This document shows positions 1 through 27,837 of a stretch of 64,000 nt of DNA, one piece after another; the stretch's first letter is position 1; the number at the start of each line of letters is the position of its first letter. Below the pieces are notes generated by a model. That model worked only from the letters and a program-made list of their open reading frames with translations, was not told where the DNA came from and ran no database searches. The DNA comes from Orthonyx spaldingii (lineage: Eukaryota; Chordata; Aves; Passeriformes; Orthonychidae), in assembly GCA_013397795.1 (NCBI GenBank), contig VZTJ01001153.1:558284-622283 (forward strand). The letters run 5' to 3'. A program made the position numbers and the translations under genes.

Positions 1-708
1 AGCAACAGCCTCGCTCTTTCCTGAGGACCAGCCCGCCCTTCTCTTTGAAGGAAGACAAATCTACGCTGAAATTGCTGCTGCCCTGAGTTTGCTTTTTCGC
101 CCTGAATCCTCAAAAATACCCGTTAGGGTGCTCCAAAGGGACTTTCTCTTTTTTCCACAAGTGCAAAAAACTATGCTGGCCCATAATCAGAGATTTTGGG
201 TCAGCCATAATGTCATATACAATATATGTAACGTCAAACCTGTCAGAACAGGTAAGCTTGCAAAATAACCTAAGATTGTGCCAAATTGAGACAAAATCGT
301 AAAGGGACAGCTTCCGCCTCTGCACTGCTCTTTCCCAGGTGCCAAGGGTCACCCACCCGCTCATCACAACACCCAGGGCTGTAATTCCTGCTGCCAGGAT
401 TCACTGCAGCCATGCCCATGCTCTCGTCTTCACACCTGTGTGTGGAGATGGCTCCCTTCATCTGCCTGCCTGCACCCGAGCTGCTGGAGAGCTGAAAGAA
501 ATGGCTTACTTACATATTCCTTTGGACTGATTTCCCTACTACAAGTCTTACACCCTGACTCTTTCGTGGCACAGCTTCTGTAGGCCAGCACTACCCTCAC
601 TTGAACAGAACAGACCTGGCAGGATCTTTCTTTGGAAAGAAAAAAAAAAACAACCACTCTTTTTTTCCCCCCTTTCCTTTTTCTCTCCCAGTCCTCCTTT
701 GAACAGCT
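1..708. other. Upstream intergenic sequence, no gene recognised
   Basis: I see no exon of a known family here. Open frames on both strands are short and share no recognisable motif. The sequence is mid-GC and unique-looking, with an A-run near 640-650 followed by a pyrimidine-rich run near 660-700. By synteny the neighbour further left would be LURAP1 or POMGNT1, but nothing visible supports an exon of either. Confidence 0.4.
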
Positions 709-1113
709 CTAGTTGACACAGAAATTCATGATAAATCTCAAGTCCTCTTATTGATATTGTCAGGAAAATTAATCCACAAACACCAGAGGTTTATGTCCAA
801 AAAGGAGACAGAGGAGTCCCATAGCTTTATTCATGAATAAAGGGAGGGGTCATGGGCATTTCCCATGGGGTCTCTCAAATTGTCAGAGGACACAGCCTCT
901 CTTTTATCCTGATTTCCCGGCCACGGTTTCCCTCTCTCTTTCCCCATTGGCTGAGGTACTTAAGAGGTACAGACTCCCTGAATCGCCTAATACAAATCCC
1001 CTTCTAATGTGTACCTCCCCCGCCCCCCCTTCTTTTCCGTGTGTCTCTGTTCTTTTTCTCTAAATCCAGGGATTTAGCACAGTCTTGGGTGACTAACAGT
1101 CTGTGTCAATTAG
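709..1113 (-). mobile_element. Candidate solo LTR or other terminal-repeat element
   Basis: The segment is bounded by an imperfect inverted repeat: 709-722 (ctagttgacacaga) and 1100-1113, which match at 13 of 14 positions when one is reverse-complemented. Read on the minus strand it has an LTR-like order: a CCAAT-type box near 945-955, a TATA-like GGATAAAAGAG near 900-912, and AATAAA near 834-840 followed by a U5-like stretch. The family is not identified. The 14-bp terminal repeat is longer than the usual TG...CA ends of an LTR, so a non-autonomous DNA element is an alternative. Confidence 0.35.
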
Positions 1114-1279
1114 TGGAATTCCTATGGAATTTATGGTTCCTCCCATTGCTTCTTCCACCTCTCAGTATCTGGCTTTATCTATCAGCAGACCCAGTTTGTG
1201 TGTAAAGACCCCTCCCTCTCATTCCTTCAAAAAAAAAAAAATATACATATATATAGATATCAAAAAGCAGTGGATTGCA

Positions 1280-1412
1280 TTTCTTTCCCATGACTCCTTT
1301 CCCCCCTTCCTTTTTTCCTCACCTCCTTCCCTCTATCCCGCCGTCCTTCCCTCTCTCCCCCCTTTCTTCCCTCTCCTTTCCTCCCTCTCCCCTTCCCCTC
1401 CCTCCGTGCCCC
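1280..1412 (+). repeat. Polypyrimidine tract upstream of RAD54L
   Basis: About 130 bases are almost pure C and T on the plus strand, made of irregular CCTT, CCCTCT and TTCC units. The tract ends directly at the CpG island that carries the RAD54L start. Such purine/pyrimidine tracts can form triplex (H-DNA) structures; that behaviour is inferred. Confidence 0.8.
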
Positions 1413-1503
1413 CGCGGAGCGCCGAGCAGGTCGATGCGGTTGGGCGCCGCTCGGCGCTCGCTTGGCCACGCCTGTGGCGGCGGGGCGGGCCCGGCCCGGC
1501 GGT

Positions 1504-1512
1504 TTTCCCGCC
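1504..1512 (+). promoter_or_regulatory. Putative E2F site
   Basis: TTTCCCGCC matches the E2F/DP consensus. It sits in the CpG island just upstream of the RAD54L start codon. Only the sequence match is seen; binding is inferred. Confidence 0.45.
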
Positions 1513-1559
1513 AGCGGCGCGCGCGGGCCGTTACCGCGTCCGCGCGCTCCCGTGAGGCG

Positions 1560-18474
<16,915 letters not shown>

Positions 18475-19149
18475 CAGGTTACCGTCCCCTGTGGGGGCAA
18501 GGGCAGGCTGCTGTGGCAGCTGGCCCCACTTTAATCCCTTTCAAGGAAAGGGGCAGTGGGTAGCTGTGCATGCTGGGCTGTTGTGTGGCTGTGGGGTAGC
18601 AGAACAGTGTGGCTTCTGTGTGGCTGGAAGGCCCTTGGCACTGTTCAGTCTGCTGCAACAACAAGGAGTCCATGGGTTTTTTTCTGTGCTGTTGTGTTGT
18701 GTGCCTGAAAAACGGCCCCTTGGGAACTGGGAGTAACGGGACCTTGCATGCTTGATCAGATGTAGCACTGGCTCTCTTGCCTTTGGTGTCTGTGCCTTCT
18801 ACTCAGCCAGGTTTTGTCTTCAGGTTTAAGTTGAGCCAGGAGTTTTATAGCACCTCATGTGCAGTCAGGCTTATTCTTTGGCAGCTCTGGCTTACAGCTG
18901 CTGATCAAAACTTGCAGGATCCATTTTTGCTGTGAAATGTGAACTTTGCTTGATTACTTGGGAACAAGAGGATTTTGTACAAGGGAAAAATGTCTTTAGC
19001 TTGTATATTGAACATCTGGCCTGAAAGATCATGCAAGCAGCAGGAAATCAGGCTCTATTCCAGTAACTCCATTTGTAAACCACTTGCTTTGTTATGGGCA
19101 GGATCCCCTGATCTTGCAGTGTTGTAATGAGATCACATTACATGACAGT

Positions 19150-19155
19150 AATAAA
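19150..19155 (+). terminator. RAD54L polyadenylation signal
   Basis: Canonical AATAAA 676 bases downstream of the RAD54L stop, in AT-rich sequence. It is the first canonical hexamer that I found after the stop. Confidence 0.7.
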
Positions 19156-19420
19156 ATTCACCCTTTGGTACATTATGGGTCTTAATTATAATTTTATTAT
19201 AAAAATGTTACAAAATAACAAACTTCTCAAAACCTCTGTAAAATGACTGCAGACACTGGAAAAGGGCAGTGTGATTGCAAATAAACAGCAAGCTACTTGG
19301 TACATAAAGAATTATTTTTGGTATAAAGTACAACTTTCCAAATGAAAAAGGTCAAGGCTGGGGGCTTTGTTAGCTTGTTTTCTACTCCCTTTAAGTGGAG
19401 GAAGGAGTTCTTACTTCATA

Positions 19421-19557
19421 GATCACAGAATGATGAAGTTGGAAGGTATATCAGGTGATACTGTCCAATACCCCTCCTCAAAAACAAGATCACCTAGACC
19501 TGGTTGCCAAGGACCACAACCTGATGGCTTGTGAGTCTCTCCCATGCTGGAGATGGT
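19421..19557 (-). mobile_element. CR1 LINE 3' fragment
   Basis: Starts with gatcacagaatgatgaagtt followed by ggaagg, the reversed CR1 3' tail, then continues through the 'gatcacctagacctggttgcc' block. It lies between the convergent polyadenylation sites of RAD54L and LRRC41. Confidence 0.8.
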
Positions 19558-19622
19558 TATTGGTGAGGCATTAGCTGAAACAACATGAAATTTGTCACAA
19601 CACCCAGTGACATAAACAACTG

Positions 19623-19628
19623 TTTATT
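19623..19628 (-). terminator. LRRC41 polyadenylation signal
   Basis: TTTATT on the plus strand is AATAAA for the minus-strand transcript, about 240 bases past the LRRC41 stop. Confidence 0.65.
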
Positions 19629-19868
19629 CAGATGCTCATTTGATACATGTCCCACTTGAAATACTCGAAAAGATGCCAGAGTTAGATCACCTGGAAATAC
19701 AGCTGTTGGCCCACATGGTCATGTCAGTGTCACACCCCTTCTTCAAATAAACAGCAGAGTGGAAAGAACAGCTCTGTACTGCTTGAACTGGGGAAGAAAC
19801 CCCACCCGTGCTGTGCAATCAGAATTGCTTGGTTCAAGCTGCTGGGTTTTCTGCTGCTCCTGTGTCCC

Positions 19869-22800
19869 TCACATGACACTGATGTAGTCAGCAAAGGCCT
19901 GAGAGGAGTCCCACGAGTCACTGACTACGCTGCACACGGCTCTGAGACGCCGCAGCGCCTCCTGGAATGTGTCTACATTGTGCTTCAGCCACATCTGGAA
20001 CAGGTGGAGGTGAGTGAGTGGAATCTGCCCCCCTCTCTGCTGGATGTGGCCTTCCAGCTTCTTTGTGAACTCCAGCAGCCCATTGGCGTTGATGCAATTG
20101 GAGCTTTCCAGGGAAAGAAGAAGGGGAAAAAAAGAGCCATTATGAGTCTAGGCTATAATTTCAGCAGTTTAAATGTTCCTTCAAGTAACTGCCTGTGCAG
20201 GTACCTGAGGATGTTCCAAGGCACAGTGCACCTTTCTTCAGTAGTACAAAAAGTGTTTCTCATGAAAAACAAAATTGAGTATGAAGGGCTGGAAACTTTG
20301 TTAAACTAAGGTGGTAACAACTGACAGGTTAAACTCATTATCCAGATCTTTTACCACTGACTTAAGTAGACCTACCTGTGGCCTTAAAATGTTGCTGGAC
20401 CCAAGCTGCTGCCTGGGCAGTGCCAGGAGCATTTCAGGCTCATAGCAGCTGTCAAGTGCCTGGACCAAGGGGGCCTGGCCCCACCTACAGCTCCCAGTGC
20501 AAGACTCAGCAGTAAGTGATCATTTATCTCTCCCTGCTGAGAAAATCTGAAGGGCATGTGTCATGTCCTGGTGTTTCTAGGAGATTAAAAGGTCAATTCC
20601 CATGCAGAGATGTGTAAATATCAAGTTGCATGCTGGACTTGTCAGGGGCACAGTAACAATCGGGCTTCAAGCCTGCTGAAGGAATGGCCATGGTTAAATT
20701 GTAAAGCCTGTGTACTCTGAGCAACCTGAGCCACTAGGATGTAAAGAAGAGGGGCAAAATCAGGCAAAGCAGTTGTTAGTATTGCAGGAATGCCACCCGT
20801 ATGTGCTTCATGAAGATTACTGCCTATCTGTAAGGCCATTCAGGGTAAGAAGAGAGCAGCAGTTCTGACTGAAGACCAAAGATGAGGAAAGGAATGCAGA
20901 GGCATTCTCAGGATCTGCCATTCTCTTGCTATGCAGGGGCAGTGGGAACAGAGCTATTCATACTGATGCCCAAGAATAAAAGTATGTAGGGATGTTAGTC
21001 CTAACCTACAGTTCAGGGAGGGCCTGCAGGAGGCTGCCAAGGCAGCAGCAAACCAAAGCTGCTTTAAAGATGGAGCTTGATTTCTTATAAAGGTGAAATG
21101 TCTCAGAGATCCTGGAGGTCCCTGAGGTTGTATACGCCCATTGCAGCATTCTCTGAGCTTTCCTTGGGCACATACTCCTTCAAGGTAGGAAGAGCCATGC
21201 TCAGGTTCTCCTGCTGTCAGAGCCCAGTTCAGTTCTCCCCCTCCCAAAACAAGAAATTCAGTGTTTAGAGCAGCAGAATACCTGACATCCAGCTGGCACA
21301 GAGAAGAGGAGGAATCTTCAGAGAAAATGTCTGCAAGGGCAACCAGCCTGTGATTCCCTGAAAGGAGAGAAATGCACCTATTAGATGTAAATTGGAAACC
21401 GTCTTAAATTTTAAGTGGCCATAGGGCTGGGATAACAGTGAAAAAAAGGAGTCTGTAAGCATATGACTGCAACACAAAGGTCCACCTCTGCACCCTCAGC
21501 GGCATCAAGTGAGTTCCTCTCCCTGAGCACAGTGTTTTAAGGCAATGAAAACATTTGCTGATAGGGCAGTTTGTTTCCCTAGAAAAATCCTGGTTTTGTT
21601 TGAGAAGTCCAGATGCAGCTTTGTTTTAGAAATTAAGTGTAGTCAGGTTATCCCAATCTTTCCTGTTTTACTTTGTTAAAAGAACAGAAAACAATATTCT
21701 GGATTTATCTGAAATTAATTTCTCCAACATTTCTACTTGGCCTGTGATCCAAAAAGCCTGTCACTTCTGTAAATTCAGTTCCACTTCTTTGACACAAACC
21801 CCTCCTTTACTTGTTCTCATCCCTCCAGTGGCTGCCAACAGCTGTTAAGATAAATTGCCCAAACTTGGGCAAAATCTGTGCCTCTGAATCAGAGGCAGTG
21901 CATCTGATGCTGGATCTGTTCCCATTAAAGTCTGAAGCAGATCAGTGTTCAGTCAAATCTGGAGACCTGCTGGAACCTGCTTTTGCTGCAGAGAAAAGCA
22001 GCCACAATTCCTGCACAGTACCTGGGCTCTTGGTACATTGCTGAATGCAACTGAAATTCTGCCTTTAAAAATGGATCCAGTGCTCCTTATTTTGTGAACT
22101 AATCCACTGTTTTCCTGTACGTGGTAAGTTCAACACTGCAGTCAGCAGCTCTCAGAGGTTCTGACAGGAGTTCCCTCCAAGAGAGCTGCTCCAAGGCCCC
22201 ACAGAACACTCACAACACTCACCAAGGCGGTTCCCAGGCAGTTTGAGGCTCTTCAGCGACGAGTTTCTTTTCATTGTATTGATTATTTCTGACAAAAACT
22301 CAGCAGTGGAGCTTTCAAACAGGCGGCAGAAGGCCAACGTGATTTCTGTGAAGAAACAGATTTACAGTGCATATGAGTACTCCCTGTGCTTCATTATTCC
22401 ATAATTACATTCTGCAGACAGCTCCAGCCCCTAACCCACATGCAAGAACAAAGCTCCCCCAGCAGTGGATTGCATATAACAGCACTTCTGCTGTGTCAGG
22501 AAGAGGGCAGAGATCACACCCAGGCAAGTGACTCTGCCAGCATACCTAGGTAAGGGCTGATGTGCTCTGCAGGTTAAAAATCTTTGTTTTATAGCTGAGA
22601 CTACAGACTCTTCCCTGCAGCATTTGCCAGCCACCCAGCAGCTCCTCTGCTCCACTGGCATGAAGAACCAGGCATGTTCCCACTCTGACAACACTTGCAG
22701 ATCTGCTCTGGGGACTGTGACATTTGGCTAGACCTTACACGTCCAAAGATCCCCTCTTAAATGTCAGCCAGCCAAAAGCAGCCACCGGCAGCACCTTTCC

Positions 22801-25800
22801 AAGCAACAGCACTCAGGAGTTGGCTGTACCTTGCAGGCCAGGATTCTGAAGCAAAAGCAGAACTTCTTTCTGGTGCTCAGCCAGGTTGACATTTTGAAAG
22901 CTCAGTTTCTTCAAATTCGGAGTACACTCTAAAAGCAAAACAAGTTCTCAGGTAAAGCACCGCATATCCTTGGGAAAAAAGACCCTGGCCCAGCTGCCAG
23001 CTAACACCCAGAAACTCCCTTAGACTGGGGGTAACTTGTGCTGGATTGTGGATAATTAAAAAGGAACTATTGTGCTGTGCAGTATCATCCACATAGCGTA
23101 GCATGTGGGATGGCTGACACCCATTTCCTTTTCTCGGGAGACTTCAAGGATGTCCACACTGAAGAAATGGACCCGCCTAAGCTGGCTCCATGCTAGAGGA
23201 TGGAAGACCACAGCACGGAAGCCACACTGTGTGCCCCAGTGATGCTGCCCATGAATTAGCAGAGTACCTTTGAGCATATCCACAAGGAGCCCAAGCTCCT
23301 GGGGGCAGGGCAGTCTGGCACTGTCCAGGGACAGCTGCTGGAGGGACTTTGAGGCCTTGAGCACCGGCAGCAGGAATGCGGTGTGCAGAGGTTCGCTGGG
23401 GAATCGGATCTCCAGCACCTCCAGGCAGCTTTCTAAGGGAACAAAAACAATGGAAGATTTTTCTCTGGAGTGCCTGTCTTCAGTGTGGCTGATCCTACAG
23501 CAAGCAGAAAGCCTGTATGCCCTACACCACCACCCTTCAGGTTGGTAGAAGTTGCCTATGCAACGTGCCCTGCCCTGAGGGGCTCTGGCAACTCAGACTG
23601 GGGTGATGTCAGTCACTTACAGGGCATCCAGGACTCCTGCCAGACCCTTGATTTCTACTGTGCTCAACAATGCTTGAGAAAAGGTCACTCTTTAATGCAC
23701 AAACCAGTCAGTGTCTTCCCAGAGCACAAATCTTTCCTGACCCCACTCCAAACTTGCTTTGCTCACTGCTTCTCTGTTAATTCAAGGACTAATAAGGGTG
23801 ATGGGAGACCTGTGAGCTGAGCACACACTGCTGTAGCTCCCAGGCTGTAATCCAAAGTCTTGGGCAGTGCTTTGCCATCACCTGTGGTACTGTGATGAAC
23901 AAAGGATGCTTTCCCTCTGCTTAAGGGTGTGGCTAAGGCCTACAGCCTCACAGTCAATGGGATGGACAAAGTGGCAGCTCCCAATCAATTTACAGATCTA
24001 GTGGGGTAAGCTCCCCATAGACAGTCACAGGTAGCAGGTTATGACTGGCCGTGTACAAAGCTGATGTTGCAGCAGGCTGGGATACAGCAATAAAACATTT
24101 TCTCCAAGATTCCGGCTCCACAGAACACCTCAGACTGGAAGTGACAAACTGCAACACCTAAATCAGAAAGGTGAGCCTGTAATTGCCTAATAACAAACCA
24201 CCGTAACAGTGTAGCGTGAAGTATATCCCAAGCCTTTACAGCTCTACCTGCCTGCCAAGTCCTGGCCATCACTCAGAATGCTGATTCCTACCTGGGATTT
24301 CTGCCTCGCTGCAGCTTGGACTCTCCTCTGGCCTGTTGCCCTCCAGCTGGTTTTTGAAGTGGAAGCCGACGGAGAGCGTGTGGAGCTGGGGAAGGGTGCT
24401 CATGATGCAGTGAACGAGCTCCGTGCAGGGCATGTGCGAGAAGCCATCGCTGATGCGCAGCACGCGCAGGCGGCACGGCCGGCGGGACAGTGCCCGGAGC
24501 CCGGACAGGATGCACGAGATGTTGGCGTCCAAGTCTGGAACAGCATTTGTACAGAGAGGTGTCAGCTGTGTGTGTACAGACACCGGCACGCAGAGCTGGA
24601 GCCGCAGCAATGGCAGCCTGGCTCAGAGGCTGAACTCACAGAGTGCTTTATGCACCCTCAGCTACACGGTGTGCATGGCAGATGGGATCTGGCTCTACCT
24701 CTGCCCTCTCTGAAGGGATTTAAGCACAAAGCCAGAGGCTGTTCTGGGGCAGAGGGATCCCGTTCTCTCCCTCAAGTCCTCACACTCATTAAACATCTCG
24801 CCCAACACCTTTCTCAAGATGGGGCACCAATATTCTTACAAATGTCCCTTCCAGAGTAAACCTGAGCAGTAAGCCAGACCATTAGAGCAGGGCTGGAAGG
24901 AAGTGCCCTATTCACAGCACTGACCGTTGGAAGACAGAACCAGGTTTTCTAAAGACACCCAGGAGCTCAGCAGGTTACTCAGAGTCTGACATGCGTCCCC
25001 AGTCAAAGGAATGGAGAACAATTCCAGAGTGGAGACACTTCGGAAGCGGGGAGCAGCTTTCAGAGAAAAGATTCCAGCAGGTCCTCCTCTTTTCTTACAG
25101 CCAGCATGGCCAGTGCATGGAGATCCTGGGGAGGAACTAGTCCAGTTCTCAGTGTTTTCTCCTTCTGTGGTCCTGGTTTTGTCCAGTAACCCTGAATTAT
25201 CCTCTCTATCAACAGTAAAAACAAAATCATACAGATCTTCTGGGTCAGCATAGCGTACCCTGCTCTGTCTGAGGCAGCGACGTTTCCTCCCCGCTGCACG
25301 TTTCAGCCGTCTGCGTGTCTTTCGAGGAGTGGGGTGACAGGATGGCTGCTCTGAGCCAGGACAAGGGGAAGATCCCCCCTGAATGCTGGTGTGGTCACAG
25401 GGCACCTTGCTGCTTGTCTCCTCACATGCTGGGTTTCGCAGGGGAGGACTTGTGGGGGCAGAGAGGACAGAGTTCATACAAGCATCAGCCTCATCTAGGG
25501 ATCCCTTCTGGTTCTCACCATCGCTTCCCTCCCACTCAGCATTACAGCCGCTCTCTGCTCCCTCCTGCGCTGACTCCCAGCTTTGGGCTTTGTCCTCCTC
25601 TCTGCAAAGGCCACAGGGGCTGCTGTGATAGGCCAGGGCATTTCCCGAGGGCCAAAACCCAGCGCTCATGCTCAGGATGAGGACGAGAAGAACCATGTCG
25701 GGAACAGGCCAGGAGTACACGGCCACCTGGCTGACGGAGCCGTGGTGGATCAGCCTGTGAAGGAGCAAAACCAGCGAGCGCCTGATGGACTGATCGCAGG

Positions 25801-27478
25801 AGAGGAGGTGCTGGAACTTCAGGATCTGCAGGGAGCCAGCGAGGTTTTCCAGCACTTTGTGGTTGTGATTGGCAGTGAGTTCCACGGCCCCCTGGAGCAT
25901 GTTGCAGAGGGTGAGCTGGGAGACATGCGGGGAGCTGTGGAGCAGCGGCGAGAAGTGACGGTCGTTGAGGCGCCAGTCGGAGGAAATGTCCAGGACACCG
26001 TGGAGGACGTTGGAGAAGAATGCTTCAAGGAACTTCTTTCTCCAGCAGGTTATGCTCTGCAATTGAACAACACAGCATAGGAACAAAAAGTCAGCATCCA
26101 TTTTTATTGTTCTTTTTAAGATAAATTATTGCTGTCTGCTAACCTGGTGTCCAAAAAATGCCTCCTGCTAGCTCCACTGAGACCACCTCTCCAGTTCTCA
26201 GCATCCTTCCTCAGTGTATTCCTCGAAAACTTGACTGAATCCTATTGCTCTCTTCACCCTCCTTCTGGCCCAATTTAAACATACTCAAAGCTGGGCCATT
26301 TTTTTTGCCTATTAAAACTCACGTCACCAGCAATTTTCTTCCAGAGCATCTACTTACAGGCTGTCATTAAGTTGTCTCTTAATGATTCTTTTACAATGAT
26401 GAAGCAATGAAGCTGCTTCAGTTTTTCTGCATAAAACCATTCTCCAAACTCACTGTCTTCTCTATTTTTCTCATGCTTTCCAAGATATCAGCTTTTTCTT
26501 TTGCCAGTGTAGGTGTAAACATAAGATACTGTTTTTATCCTCTGTTTCACTGAGGATCTCTGAAGACGGAGATTTGCTCTTCTGACAAACTCACTGTTGC
26601 GAGATGAAGGGTGTGGCTGTGCACTATGCTTCCTTTATAACCCCGTTTCCCAAAATGTTTGTATTACCAGGGTCACACCTTGGTCCAGAGCTCTACAAAT
26701 GCTTATAAACAGGTGTCAGGAATCACTTGGAAGCAGCCAGAAAGAAAACCTCATGGAAAACAGCAGAAACAGGGCACCTGTGTCGAGCCCCTTCTCACAC
26801 CGGAGCGTTTCCTCACCTCTGAGTTGGGCGGCCTGGTTTTCATCACGTCGTCCCACAGCTTGCGCCAGATGGGCTGCGTCGAGAGGCCTGGGGGACGAAT
26901 CATCAACCGGGTGCTTTCACTGCTCTCCCTCTCCCAGTGTCCTGCTCCGGGGCTTGACAGGATGCCAGAGGCACTGCCCCAGACCCTGCCCGGGGGTGGG
27001 ATGCAGGGGGGTGGCCCTGGGACCCCTCTGGGTCGGGGCTCCCATTTCCATCCTAGACGGGCTCCTCTCTCCATCTGAGGCTCCCTGCGGTGTGGGGCTC
27101 CTCCCGCCAGGTTTGGGGGCATCCCCCCAGTCTCTCACCCCATCAGTTTGAGGGGCCCGTCCCTCCCGCCCGGGGGTGTCCCCACGGGTTTGTCGCCGTC
27201 CCCGGCGGTGTCACCTGCTCTCCGCGCGGCGTCCTCGGCCCGCTCGAGATGGAAGACGGTGAGGAGCGGCAGGAGGTCCCGCAGGAGGTGCCCGGGCAGC
27301 GCTGCGGAGAGCCAGAGAGAGAGGGCGGCAGGGTGCGGCCAGCCCGGGCCCCCGCGCCCCGCAGGCCGTCCCGCGCCGCCCGCGCCTTACCCCAGACGTC
27401 CCGCTCCAGGGCGGCCATGCTGCGGCTGACGGCGACCGCGCTCAGCGCGAACAGCGTGCGCGGCCTCTCCGCCGCCAT
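19869..27478 (-). CDS. LRRC41: Leucine-rich repeat protein 41 (MUF1), Cullin-RING substrate receptor
   Basis: In mammals LRRC41/MUF1 is an Elongin BC-box, leucine-rich-repeat subunit of a Cullin5-type ubiquitin ligase. Coding exons in transcript order: 27478-27391, 27301-27215, 26887-26817, 26056-24925, 24534-24292, 23432-23268, 22928-22830, 22345-22223, 21357-21282, 20103-19869. Frame is kept throughout, giving 772 aa (human about 812). Recognisable conserved blocks are IWRKLWDDVMKTRP, TCWRKKFLEAFF, the LPLL-HLER segment in exon 2, QQLSLDSA, LKLPGNRLG, SEDSSSSLCQLD, and the C-terminus SDSWDSSQAFADYIS. The ATG is chosen because it starts a Kozak-like MAAERPR and the frame upstream runs into the assembly gap. 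A longer N-terminus, as in human, cannot be excluded. The BC-box position carries Ser13 where human has Cys. The gene shares its promoter with UQCRH. Confidence 0.95.
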
Positions 27479-27510
27479 CGCCGCCGCCTCAGGCACCGCC
27501 CGCCCGCGCC

Positions 27511-27520
27511 GCCATCTTGG
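27511..27520 (-). promoter_or_regulatory. Putative YY1 site
   Basis: The minus strand reads CCAAGATGGC, the YY1 core, about 33 bases upstream of the LRRC41 ATG and left of the assembly gap. Confidence 0.5.
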
Positions 27521-27529
27521 CAGGCGGCG

Positions 27530-27627
27530 NNNNNNNNNNNNNNNNNNNNNNNNNNNNNNNNNNNNNNNNNNNNNNNNNNNNNNNNNNNNNNNNNNNNNNN
27601 NNNNNNNNNNNNNNNNNNNNNNNNNNN
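27530..27627. other. Assembly gap (98 N)
   Basis: Unresolved bases lie between the LRRC41 and UQCRH starts in extremely GC-rich sequence. The true length may differ. The transcription start sites of one or both genes, and any upstream LRRC41 coding sequence, could lie here. Confidence 0.99.
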
Positions 27628-27837
27628 CCGAGCCCCGCAGGAAGAAGGGAGGGGAACGGCAGGCAGCGCAGCCGTGTCCATCTCGGCGCGGCCACACGCG
27701 CGGCCGCTGCCGGCCGCCATGTTTGGAAGGGCTGCGCTCGGGCCGGAGCCCCGCCCCGCGCAGGGAGCGCTTCCGCGGTGACCGGCGGCGGTTCCGGCGG
27801 GTGACCCTGGCGAGTCCTTCTGCGGGGCGGCAGCGCC

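Larger units (their letters stand above)
18475..19868. other. Convergent 3' region of RAD54L and LRRC41
   Basis: The RAD54L 3' UTR runs from the stop codon to about 19175. The LRRC41 3' UTR comes from the other strand down to about 19600. A CR1 fragment (19421-19557) fills the space between the two polyadenylation sites. No extra exon is seen. Confidence 0.7.

Noticed and set aside
1..708. Possible 3' end of an upstream gene (LURAP1 or POMGNT1)
   Set aside because: No conserved coding block or clear polyadenylation context was found; synteny alone is not enough.
24278..24859. Plus-strand open frame of 193 codons
   Set aside because: It is antisense to LRRC41 coding exon 5 and its intron; the openness comes from the codon bias of the real exon.
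25583..26080. Plus-strand open frame of 165 codons
   Set aside because: It is the antisense shadow of the large LRRC41 exon 24925-26056.
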